A stretch of DNA of 64,000 bases from Mycogone perniciosa (taxonomy: Eukaryota > Ascomycota > Sordariomycetes > Hypocreales > Hypocreaceae). The DNA lies in assembly GCA_025331125.1 (NCBI GenBank), contig JAOALB010000001.1, positions 1,054,001 to 1,118,000 of the forward strand, in the 5' to 3' direction. Under the pieces are notes generated by a model. That model searched no databases and was not told the DNA's origin. It was given only the letters and a program-made list of their open reading frames with translations. Numbering within the stretch: the stretch's first letter is position 1; each line of letters opens with the position of its first letter. Below are positions 24,174 through 34,927 of this stretch, in pieces. A program made the position numbers and the translations under genes.

Positions 24174-27100
24174 ATGAGTTTCGCCCAAGAAGTTGAGTAT
24201 TGTCCAGTTCGGACTAATTTAGATTTGTCGAACGTACAGTTCTCTAGTTTCTCCAATGTTCAGTCCTTACAGCCCTCCGACACCGAGGATGAGCCCGCAG
24301 TAGCGGAGCAAGGTGACTACTTCCGCCCTCCATTGAACCACCAATTCTACCATGCTGACCACTGAACTAGGTGGAGAGGTGCAGGGTGATGCCGCCGTAA
24401 CGGAAGAGCAGCCAGAGCCTGCGGCTGCGTCCAAGAACAAGAAGAAAAAGAAGAAGAAGAACAAGAAGAGCGAAAGCAATTCCGCATCGGCAGAATCCAT
24501 TGAGGAGGTCAAGGCTGAGGAGACCAAGATCGAGGAGCTCAAGGTCGAGGAGGTGGTAGAGGATAAGACTGTCACACCTCCCCCAGAGGAGTCTAATCCA
24601 GCTGCTGAGGGTAAGAACAAGAAAAAGAAGAAGAAGAAGAAGAGCGGCAAGGCCTCTGATGCCGACGCCGCTGCCGACGTCACACCAGAGCCAGTTCAGC
24701 AGCTGCCGTCCCCACCTTCAACTGACGAAGGTAGATCTGAGGATGGTGATGCTATTTCTGAAACCCCCATCACTGAGGAGAAACCCGAAGTGGTAGCACT
24801 AGAAACTGAGTCAACACCTGAGCCCAATGAGGATGACAAGGTCACTGCTTCAGAGACAGAAGTTGTCGCCGAAACTGAGTCTACACCAGCTGATGCTCCT
24901 GAGGCAATAAGCGAACTTGCAGATGATGCCAAACTGGCTGAACCAGAGCAAAAGGCAGTCGAGGAATCTCCCAAGGCTGTTGAGGAGCCCACCGAGGCAG
25001 CTCCATCTATCGAAGAGACCAAGACAGAGGAGCCTGCAGTAGACGTGAAGCCGACAGACGAGAAGCCGGCTGAGGCTGCCACCACCGAAGATACCCAAGC
25101 GCCGGTCACCACCGAGGCATTACCGGAGAACACAGAGAAGGAGGAGTCCGCAGCAACTCCTGCGGAGACCAATGAGGAAGCCCCAGTTGCCGAGACAAAG
25201 GATGAGAAACCGTCTGCCATCCCGACCGAAGAGAAGCCTCAAGAGCCTGCAGAGGAGAAACCTGTAGAGGAGGTCAAGGCTGAAGCCAAGGAGGAGTCTA
25301 CTGAACAATCACCGGCAGTAGAGGATGTCAAGACCGAAGTCAAGGAGGAGTCTACCGAACAGACACCAGCAGCAGAGGAGAAGCTGGCTGAGTCCGAATC
25401 AAAAGATGAGCCAGCTGCCGAGCCCGCCACTGAGACTGCCACCGAGGAGCTTGTAACTGAGCCCGCTACGGAGGCCGTCAAGGAGGCTGTCGCCGAGACC
25501 GTCACTGAGGAGCCCGTCAAGGAGATTGTTGATGAGGTTGCTCCGCAACCTACCACCGAGTCTGCTGTCGAGTCTGTAGTTAAGACGAAGGAACCTACCG
25601 CCGAGGAACCAGCTGCCAAGGAACCTGCCACTGATATTGCTACTGAGGAGTCCGTCACGGAGGCTGCCAAAGAGATTGCTCCCCAGTCTACCGTCGAGAC
25701 TGCAGTTGAGCCTGCCACCGAGACCGCCGTCGAGGAGCCTGTCAAGGAGGTTGCCGAGGAGGTTGTTCTTCAGCCTGCTGTCGAGATCGCTGCTGAGGAG
25801 CCTGCTAAGGAGGTTGCTGAAGTTGCTCCCCAGCCTGTCGCCGAGTCTGCTGTCGAGTCTGTAGTTGAGACAAAGGAACCTGCCGCCGAGATTGCGACTG
25901 AGGAGCCCGTCAAGGAAGCTACTGAGGAGGTTGCTCCTCAACCTGCCGCCGAGTCTGCTTCCGAGACAAAGGAACCTGCCACCGAAACCGCTGCTGAGGA
26001 GCCCGTCAAGAAGGTTGCTGAGGAGGTTGCTCAGCCTGCTGCCGAGTCTGCTGTCGAGACAAAGGAGCCTGTCACCGAGGAGCCAGCTGCTGAGTCAATT
26101 GCTGAGCCAGTCGCTGAGACCAAGGAGTCCGCTACTGAGGAGCCCGTTGCCCAGCATACTCCTGAAGCTGCTACGGAGTCCGTCACCGAGGAACCTGCCG
26201 CCGAGCCTGTTGTCGAGCCCGTCCTTGCAACTGCCACCGTCGATGACAAGGTTGAGGTTTCCGCAAAGACCGAGGCTGAGGAAGTCAAGGTCGAGGAATC
26301 CCCTGCGGAGCTAGAGGCCGAGCTAGTTGCTGAACCAGAGACCAAGGTTGAGGCAACCAAGGAAGAAACCCCTTTGGCTGCTCCAGAGGAAAAGGAGGTT
26401 GAGATCACTGAGGAGGCTGCCAAGGACGTCGTGACTGAAACCCCCCAGCCTGTGGCTGAGGTCGAGGAGGCTCCTAAGGAGGCTCCCAAGGACACAGAAG
26501 TCGTTACGCCTGCCGAGACGGCTACAGTTGCTGAGGTCGTCAAGGAGGAGCCGGCTCAGGAGAAGATCACAGTTCCAGAGGCCGAAGTTGCTGCTGAACC
26601 TGAGAAGGAGGCTGAGGTTGTCCCAGAGCCAGAAGCCGACAAGGCCGAGGCAACAACCAAGGAGCCAGAGACAGTTGCAGTGGAGTCTGCGTCGACAGTC
26701 GAGGAACCTGTCGCTGAAGAAGTCAAGGTTGAAACCACTGAATCTAAAGACCTAGTCGAGACCGAGGCTGCTAAGGAGGCGACTCCTGTTGAGACAATTC
26801 CTGCTGTCGCGGCTGTTGAGGAAGTTCAGCAACCCACCGAGAACGAGCCTGAGCCGGTCAAGGAGACTGCGCACGTGGAGGATGAGAATATTGTTGTCGA
26901 AAAGACTCTCAAACCTGCCCCTGAAGAAGCAGCCAAGGAGGAGCCTGTGGCTCCTGTTGAGGAGGCCGTAACGGAATCCGAAGTCTCCAAGGACGTGGCT
27001 GAGCCAGAGTCTGCTAAGACCGAGCCAGAGGCTACAAAGGTCGCTGAAGCTGATGTCGTTGCAGAGGACGCAAAGGTCGTGACAGAGACCGAGGCTTCCA

Positions 27101-30100
27101 AGGACACCCTTGAACTAGAGGCCGCTAAGGAGGAGCCGGTTGCCGTTCTGGCTGATCCTATCATTCTTGAGGCTGTGGCCGAGGTTGCCAAGGACGAGCC
27201 CGAGTCTGTGGAGATCAAGCCAGAAGTTACTGAAGCTGAGGCTGCTGCTGTTGACTACGAAGTGAAGGCTGAGGCTGATGCTGAAGCCCTCAAGGATGTT
27301 GCCAAGCTGGAACCTGTCGCTGCTGAGCCAGAGACTGTTCAAGAAGAGACCAAGGCTGTGGAGACTTTTGAATCCGACGTCACTCATGTCGAGCCTGAGC
27401 CAACTGAGGAGAAGGAAACTCCTAAGGAGGAGTCCGAGGTTTCTGTCGTTCATGCCGCTCACACTGACGCCAACGCTACTGAGGAGCAGGTGAAGATTGA
27501 GTCTACCGAAGACAAGCCCAAGGCAGTGGAAGCTGAGACGGAGCCTGCTCTGTCTGAGGTTGATGCCGTCAAGGCTGAGCCGGAGGCTACCGAACAGACT
27601 CCCGAAGTCGTTGAGGCTACATCTGAAGTTTCAAAGGACGAGCCTGCTCCTGCAGTTGAAGAGGCAGAGAAGAAAGAACCAGAGAACTTGGTTGAGGAGA
27701 AGCCTGAGTCAGAAGTCCTCGCTGCCAAGTCGGAGCTGGAGGAGAAGTCCTCGGATGCTACTGGGGAAGTTTCTCAGCCACCCGTTGAACTGGATACTGT
27801 CACCCTTGTTGAGGCTCCTGTTGAGGCTCCTATCAAGGCACCAGCTGAGGAAGTCATTGCTGAACCTGTTGCTACTGAGAAGGCGGTAGAACAGGAGCCT
27901 GTCAAGGAAGCTGAGAAGGCACCAGTCACTGACGAGCTCACCAAGGACGAGGCTCCTTCGGATGTTCAGGCCCCAGAAACCACTGAAGAACCAGCTGCTT
28001 CACATGTCAGTGAGACCGACACTCAAGTGACAGAGCCGGCGGCTGAAGCGCAGCCCGAGACACTGATCGTTCAAGAGCCGGTGTCAGAGGAGGTGGTCAG
28101 CAAGGCTATTGAGGTTGAGGAGCAGGCTCCAGTTGAGGCCGAAACGAAGCCCGAGAAGTCGCCTGCCCCCGCCCCCGAGGTCAAGGTCGAGACGGTGGCC
28201 GCCCAGGATGCTCCTGTTGAAGCAGCAGAACCCCCGCAGGCTGTCGTCGATGAAGTTGATGCTACACCTGTGTTGTCAGAGGGTGAGAAGGTTGCCGAGG
28301 TTGAGGAAACCCAGGCAACTAAAGAAGATGAGAGTAAAAATATTGTTGAGTCTATCGCACTCGAGAAGAAGTTGGTAGAGCAAGTTAGGAAAGGTGAGGA
28401 GCAGCATTCATTACATGATACCCTTGTTGATATTTCGGGACGGCTTGGGGACTCCACATCAGGTGAGGAGTCGAAGGACCACGGCGTTTTGGCGTTTCAT
28501 TCGGAAGAACCTACGGGAATTCAAGAACGATCCTTGGGAGAGGATAAAACAGAACTCAAAATTGATGGGGTCGAGAAGCTTGAGGTACCGGTTGTTGAGC
28601 GGCCTGTTGATTCTGTTAAGCCTGATGTGGAGGCCGTCTCTGAGTCGCTGCCTTCTCATGAGAAGCAAGACGTTGGAAGTACCCTGGCGTCTATTCTACC
28701 GAACGAGTCTCAAACCATTGCTCTTGCTGCTACAACTGCTGCAGTTATTACGGCTGCGTCAGGTGCTGCCATTTACAGCCAACATAGCAAGAAGGATGGT
28801 GACGAGCTTACTGCCACCGAGGTGGATGGCGCATTGACAAAGGATGTGGTGAAGGAGAATGGTTTGCATCGTGATGAAGCTGAGCAAAAGGGCAAGTCTT
28901 TGGAGACGGAACACGTTGAAGAGGTCAAGGCTCTTGAACCTGAGACGACAGACAAGGAAATTAGCCTCACGACCGAGGCTACGACGCCCGTTAATGAGCC
29001 AGCTTCAACTCGAGAAATCGAGCCGGAAACAACCTCCGAAAGCGCCAAGCCCTCGACTGTCGAGACCTCGACTGAGACCCCAGAGATCACCACCAAGGCT
29101 GTAGAGGAGGGAGACGTTGCGAAGAACGATTCAGCTGAAGGTGCCCGCGAGACTCCATCAGATGAGCAACCACCCAATGGAGAGACAGCAGCCACCAACC
29201 AAACGACAACAAAATCGTCAAATTCCGAACAGGCAAGTAGAGAGATCAAGAAATCGGCGCAACCTGTTGAATCGAATGAAGACTTACATGAAGTAGCCTC
29301 GACCCAATATTTTGGAGGCGTTCACGGTTTGGCTACTGGCGCCATTTGTGTGGCTCCGTGTCCAAATCTTCGGAAAGAAGAAGGCGAACGAAGAGTAAAC
29401 ACACTCACTACGTCCGGATTGGGTATTATCATCAATGAGGAGGTGCCCTATGGACTTCTGACAGCTGCCGCCGATGATGAGGCGGCCGCTCAGCCGGACG
29501 ATGATTTCGAGGTGGAGAGTGTAATGAGGGAAAATGTGTGGTCCCGTGGATGGGATCGAAATACTACCCCTTCAGAAGTCGTTACTGCAACCAGCCATAT
29601 ACCCCCCTTTCAACCGCTTGCTCTTGATGCCGAACGTCACTGCTCCTCGAAGCCACCTATGCCTGCGAATGCTCCCTTGGAATCTCCCTCAGAAGATGAA
29701 CTTGTTGATGATGCCCCGCCTCCGCTCTCCCTCTCCGTTTTGCTAGATGACGAGTTCAGAGTCCCTACTCCCGCCACTGTGGTTCCTGATACAGAGATGA
29801 TTGACGACCAGAGGGCTCGAAAACTGCGTCGGAAGCAGAGGTCAATGGCCCGAGACGCCGAAGACGCGGTTGCTGCTGACGTGGCTATCTACGCCACGGC
29901 AGAAGCATTGAGCCCTCGCCGTGCCAGTCGTTCGCTTACCGGCTTCCACAATGACATGGGTTCACCCAGCCTGGACCACCACCATATGATGTTGGATTCG
30001 GAGGAACTTCAGCCTCAAGCCGTCCCCACTACGCCCAAGAGTATTGGTGACATTGAGGAGGATCTTCGCACATCCGTTGCTGACATATTTATAGAGGACA

Positions 30101-31329
30101 GGTATAAGGAGCCCATTTCGTCGAGCAGTGACCCGGATCGAGAAAGACGCCGCAGGCATCATCATTCTTACCAATCTTCCCATCCTAGGAGGAGTCGTGG
30201 CGATGAGGAAAGTAGAGAGCACAGGGACAGTAGAGAGTACAGAGAGAGTAGAGAGAACAGACGGCGTTCACGTGAATCTCACGGATCTCACCCCCGTCAT
30301 TCACAGCCTGATAGCCCCGGGTCCAGACCTGTTTCCAGACCCGGTTCGGGGTCCTCAAAGTTACTTGGGACTCCGCCTAGGGCTTCAGGACGACATGATA
30401 GCGGATTTGCGGTTGACGTTCCTAGAGACTCTAGGCGGAGCTACAAAGCTCCCGAGGAACAGGAAGTTGATGAAAGACGCAAAGTGGAACGAACTCCTGA
30501 GGAGCAAGAAGCCCACGAACAGCGCCGAGCACAACGGCGCGCCGCCAGGAGGGCAGAACGTCAGGGGCCCTACGAGCACCAGGAGCGCTCCGAACGGCGT
30601 TCTGGGCGTGACGTGCGTGACGAGATCCATGAACGGCCTGGGCGCCATGAACAACAGCCTGAGCGTCATGAACGACCGGAGCGTCATGAACGACCAGAGC
30701 GCCGTGAACGTCAAGAACGTCGCGAGCGCTATGAGCGTCGCTCTGAGCGTGATGTTCCTCAAGAGCTCCCTGAACGCCAAGACCCGCCCGCGCCTTCAGA
30801 ACGCAAGGGCAAGGAAGTTGGATTTGACTTACCTCCGCAGGAGATAGAGCGCTCTCACCATCGCTCATCTCGTCAACCCTCTGTCAATGCTAGCTACGCT
30901 CGAGATGATTTTGCAAAGCAGTCGCATTCTCCTGAACGAGAGCCTCCTCCACCCATACGCGAGAAGAAGTTCTTTGAGATGAAGAATGCGGAAGGCATCG
31001 TTCGCTCTTCATCCCCGCCTCCCACAGAGAGAGTCATCTATGTTCCGACTCGAGACTCGTCCCTTCAGCAACAACGCCCCCGCACGCAAGGCAGAGATGC
31101 CCCGCCGAGTCGTGAGCGTGAACGTGATCGTCGGCTATCTGAGGGCAACTTCCCAAGGCCAACCAAGATACGGGGAGAAGACTTGTCCAAATCTGGGCCA
31201 CCGCCTGAGGATGCCGCCCGACGAGCTAGGCACGAACGCAGACGGGCCAGAGAAGCGAAAGAGATCAAGGAGGAGGAGAAGAAGCCAAGCGGTGGGCTTA
31301 AGGGGATGTTTAAGAGATTGTTCAATTGA
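24174..31329 (+). CDS. Giant acidic repeat protein with basic C-terminal region
   Basis: Exons 24174..24312 and 24371..31329 join across a 58-nt intron (GTGACT, GCTGAC branch, CTAG) to 2365 aa. I prefer this start to the ATG at 24352, which would lie inside that intron, because the upstream exon reads SLQPSDTEDEPAVAEQ, matching the acidic style downstream. Order: two poly-Lys tracts (about residues 67-80 and 127-138), about 1300 residues of Glu/Ala/Val/Pro/Thr repeats with a core near VKEVAEEVAPQPAAES, a weak hydrophobic stretch (IALAATTAAVITAASGAAIY), then about 500 residues of Arg/Ser/His/Glu-rich sequence (SREYRESRENRRRSRES, ERHERPERHERPERRER) ending GGLKGMFKRLFN, a possible amphipathic helix. 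I recognise no enzyme domain. Similar proteins in other moulds are named involucrin-repeat proteins; that link is from memory and weak. Function unknown. Confidence 0.75.
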
Positions 31330-31972
31330 CTATTAGTGAAAGGGCGTGGTACATGGTTGGGGCAGCAGGGGGTGAAGAAGGGAGTTCATTTGTTGTCACG
31401 ACTCAATGTATCATGTGTGTACGGCTCATTGATGCTTTGTCACGATTATTTTCCAGCTGCGATGCTGGCCCATGATAGTTATGTCCGATTACGTTTGAAT
31501 GAAACATTTCGATTCTAGCAGCTAAACTGATGGACCCAAGGGATAGATGGAGTAACTCACCTTCGTGAAGGATCATGACACTTCCTCATTATACAAAGTA
31601 CTGGAATCAACGAAAGCGTCTTGAATTGACTAAAAAATCCCAAAAAAAGAGAGGATATTTCTTGATATCTATTCTTCTCAGCCTCTCTTGTAAATGTCGT
31701 GTTCCAGAGTAGTCACATGATCATTCCCGGGAGAAGTTGGACAAAGCGCGTGGGTACGTACCTAGATCTCGGAGTCTCGGCATCATATTGATCCGGCAGA
31801 ACCCTAATCCACAGCCCAATTTGAACAACCCCACGAAAAATCCGCTAAAAAAGCTCGGATATCCAACAACTCCACGAAATAAACCGGCAAAAAGGTCCTC
31901 AAGGCGCAGGATTCTACCTCTTTGCGTTCTTCACGTTCCACTCAACCCCCAAAAAAACACCCTCCAGAAAAA
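31330..31972. other. Spacer and promoter of rpl22
   Basis: This holds the 3' flank of the giant gene and the upstream region of rpl22. The last 250 bp are rich in A and C tracts, as is common before fungal ribosomal-protein genes. No gene is seen. Confidence 0.5.
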
Positions 31973-32633
31973 ATGGCTCCTACAGTATGTGCAACTTGAC
32001 ATTTTTCGCTTTGCTGTAGGCGTTCCCTCCCCACCCCCCTCGAGAGAGAGAGGGGAGGGTTCGCCGGGGAGGAAAAAAAGAAATGCAGTAGGCTGATATG
32101 TCAATTCTCATTATAGAAGAAGGCGGGCAAGGCCCAGAAGCAGACCAAGAAGGTATGTAAAAAAAACCGTTGACTTGAGGGGAAGAGGTGTTGGTTGGCT
32201 AATTGTTTTTTTTGGCAGTTCATCATCAACGCTTCGCAGCCTGCGAGCGACAAGATCTTCGACGTCTCCGCCTTTGAGAAGTTCCTCCAGGACCACATCA
32301 AGGTCGACGGCCGCACCAACAACCTCGGCGACGATGTTGTTGTCCAGCAGCAGGGCGAGGGCAAGATCGAGATCATTGCCCACAACGACCTGTCTGGCCG
32401 CTACCTCAAGTACCTGTACGTGCTGGATCCAATTCCAATCAGCAGCCCCCATTCCCCCGTGGGGGAGAGAGAGAGAGAGCAATGGCTAATACCAATGGAC
32501 CTGCAGGACCAAGAAGTTCCTCAAGAAGCAGCAGCTCCGTGACTGGCTGCGCGTCGTTTCCACCTCCCGCGGTGTTTACGAGCTCAAGTTCTTCAACGTC
32601 GTTAACGATGAGGCTGAGGATGATGACGAGTAA
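31973..32633 (+). CDS. rpl22: 60S ribosomal protein L22
   Basis: Four exons, 31973..31984, 32117..32152, 32219..32415 and 32507..32633, give 123 aa: MAPT, KKAGKAQKQTKK, then FIINASQPASDKIFDVSAFE, the RNA-binding core (HNDLSGRYLKYLTKKFLKK, RDWLRVVSTSRGVYELKFF) and the acidic end NDEAEDDDE. This is the complete eL22 family length. The first two coding exons are only 12 and 36 nt, so three introns crowd the 5' half, as is usual for fungal ribosomal-protein genes. eL22 sits on the outside of the large subunit near the exit tunnel. The third intron contains a GC palindrome and a GA run. Confidence 0.97.
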
Positions 32634-32900
32634 GCGTCAACATAAAAACAAAACTTGTTCATCACCCGGCGCTAGGAGGAATGGCACAATTGGGGGGGAA
32701 ACCTTCACTTTTGAAGGCATCTCGGATCCTATAGGATTACATAGGGAACGTTGCTGCCGAATAAAAAGCCAGCCATTTTGAGTGGACCGACGTACTTGCT
32801 TTTCTCTCTCTGCTTATGAGTGATGTCTAATGTTCGCTTGTACTACATGTCCAAGATGTCAAAGTCTTATCAGTAAAGGGGTATATATGCTACTACATGC

Positions 32901-34034
32901 TCAAGGCAACGCCCTCATAACTCCCTCAAATGCCACCAGCGCCATTGCATTCGCCGGAAACGCCCTCAAAAAACACGGCAAAAAGCCTCTCCAATACCCC
33001 CTCCACCCATTCTCCCTATACACGGCGACAGCCGCATCCTTCCACCTCCTAAACTGCGGCTGTCCATCGCGCAGCCCTCCGCCCAGGGGGTCCGTCATGA
33101 TGCGCTGCTTCACCAGGTCGCTTGGGTAACTCGTCAGCCAGAAGACCTGGGCGCTGAGGCCGCCAGCCCAGAAATTGATGGCGGGATTGCTCAGGTCTGT
33201 ACGTTGTCGCAGCGCGCGGGAGAGGATATCGTAGCTCCCCCACCAGAAGAAGAAGAAGCCGCGGAAGAGCAGCGTTGCGCAGAGGCCGTGGTATACGCCT
33301 CGAACGCCGTGATGTGTGTAGATCTTGCGAAGGCAGTCCAGAGGACCCGAGTACAGGCGCTCAGACTTGTGTGCCGCGTACTGGATCTGCAAACGGGCCT
33401 TGATATGCTCCACGGGCGCAGCGATGAAGCTCACGGTAGAGCCAGCCATGATGCCCGCAATACCATGACCAAAGGGGGGGAGATGTGACACTGAGGAGGA
33501 GGAAGAAGAGGAGGAAGAGGAAGAGGAAGACCTCCAGCTGAAGCCAAAGCCTGATCCAGACCCAGCGCCAGGCGTCCACGAATCAACATGGAAAACATGC
33601 TGGGCTATCAGCCGGCGATACACATTCAGTGATCCCAGCATGATTGAGTCCATGAACATCCACCCCACAAGCGGCGGCGTGGCGCCCTTGTACAGGCCTC
33701 GAACGCCCTCATTGCGGACGGTCTGAAGCACACATTGCAGAGGACCGCTGAAGCGGGAGGATTGGGTGGTTTGCAGGCGGACTTTGACAGTATCAAAGGG
33801 GTGGCCGACTGATCATAGTTAGCGATAGTACTATTACTACTACTAAGGATGAGAAGAATGAGAAGAATGAGATGGGCGTTCAGACGCACCAGATAGCTTT
33901 GCGATGCCGCTAAAGACACCCGCCACGAAGCCTCTGTAGTCACGCTTTGCAGACGACGCTGGCTTATTGCTGGTCTTGTGAATTGGCTCTGCCGATGCCA
34001 TTGTTGACGTCGCTGTTGCTGCTGCTTCAGCCAT
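32901..34034 (-). CDS. Mitochondrial carrier (SLC25 family)
   Basis: Two exons, 34034..33890 and 33808..32901, give 350 aa. Three carrier repeats are visible with Px[DE]xx[KR] signatures: HPFDTVKVRLQT (created by the splice junction), APVEHIKARLQIQYA and YPSDLVKQRIMTD. Each is followed by its G-rich half (GVRGLYKGATPPLVG, GVRGVYHGLCATLLFRG, GWRGYWRGFLPCFLRAFP). Six membrane helices are expected in the inner mitochondrial membrane. The first two repeats are separated by a low-complexity insert of Gly/Phe and 13 serines (coding of 33493-33531), absent from ordinary carriers. The substrate cannot be read from sequence alone; the second signature (PVEHIK) is nonstandard, which may help place it among amino-acid or carnitine-like carriers. 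It ends convergently with rpl22. Confidence 0.93.
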
Positions 34035-34147
34035 CACGACGGAGCAAGTTTGTCACACAGTGTCACCATCCAATAGATTGATCACGTAAGACGCAATCCA
34101 AGAAATAAAAAAAAATTAAAAAAAAGAAGCCGTTGTCGGACCACGAC

Positions 34148-34179
<32 letters not shown>

Positions 34180-34927
34180 ATGGTGGGGTGTGTGCGGGGA
34201 GAAAAAGGAAGAAGAAAAAGAGAGGCCCCTGGAAAGCATCAAACGTAAGTCAAGAGAACATGTGTAAGACGGTACAGTAAGACAGGAACCGGCTAAGGAA
34301 ATGCCTGCATAGATACGGACAAACTAGTATTTGGTCGGCTTTTTTCCTCTTGCGAGAGTCTGAAACTAGTAGCAGTAATGACACTCCATAGAATAGATAC
34401 ACCATGCTTCGCTCTCGTAGAATATCTTCAACTCCTGAGCCTCAATTATCGTCCGTGCAATTCAACACGTAGGTATACTAGCTATCAGCAAAATCCCTCC
34501 TCCCAAAGCCAGCAATGCATCCAAATCAATGCTAGTAGCACGAATTGTCGCTCCGCTCTAGAATCAGATGGTCATGTCATGTCGTCGTCAGGACTGAGAG
34601 CAGAAATACAAAACAAGAACAGTCAAATGTGACAAAATCAGCTCCAGCTCAACATCGAGATATCCTCGGGAGCCAGAAGCCTCCATCCGCTCGACTTCAA
34701 CCTCCTCTAGCTCCCCAGTTTTTCAAATGCATTAATATTTTATACCCGCGCACGCTGCCTTGCATATCATTTCACCTCCACCTCGCAGTCTATCAATCGT
34801 CGTTCATGCTCTTGAAAGCACCAAACTCCTCTCCCGTCATTTACCGTACTTCTAGCCCATCACATGGCTTGCCCTTGGTCATCAACAAGGGACCTAGCAA
34901 GTCGAGGCCCCGAACAGCCGCCAGTCT
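34035..34927. other. Spacer upstream of the SLC25 gene
   Basis: This holds the promoter of the carrier gene and the 3' flank of the disordered-protein gene. It contains a (TAG)n trinucleotide tract and A-rich runs near 34105-34125. No gene is seen. Confidence 0.5.
34149..34179. repeat. (AGT)n trinucleotide microsatellite
   Basis: About ten uninterrupted AGT/TAG units, roughly 115-145 bp upstream of the carrier start codon. Confidence 0.9.

Noticed and set aside
24352..24370. ATG at 24352 as start of the giant protein
   Set aside because: It falls inside a well-formed intron (24313-24370) whose removal joins an in-frame acidic exon starting at 24174.
25239..25745. Long minus-strand ORFs opposite the acidic repeat gene
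   Set aside because: They are mirror frames of Glu/Ala/Val repeat codons; the composition is a by-product and no splice or domain evidence supports them.
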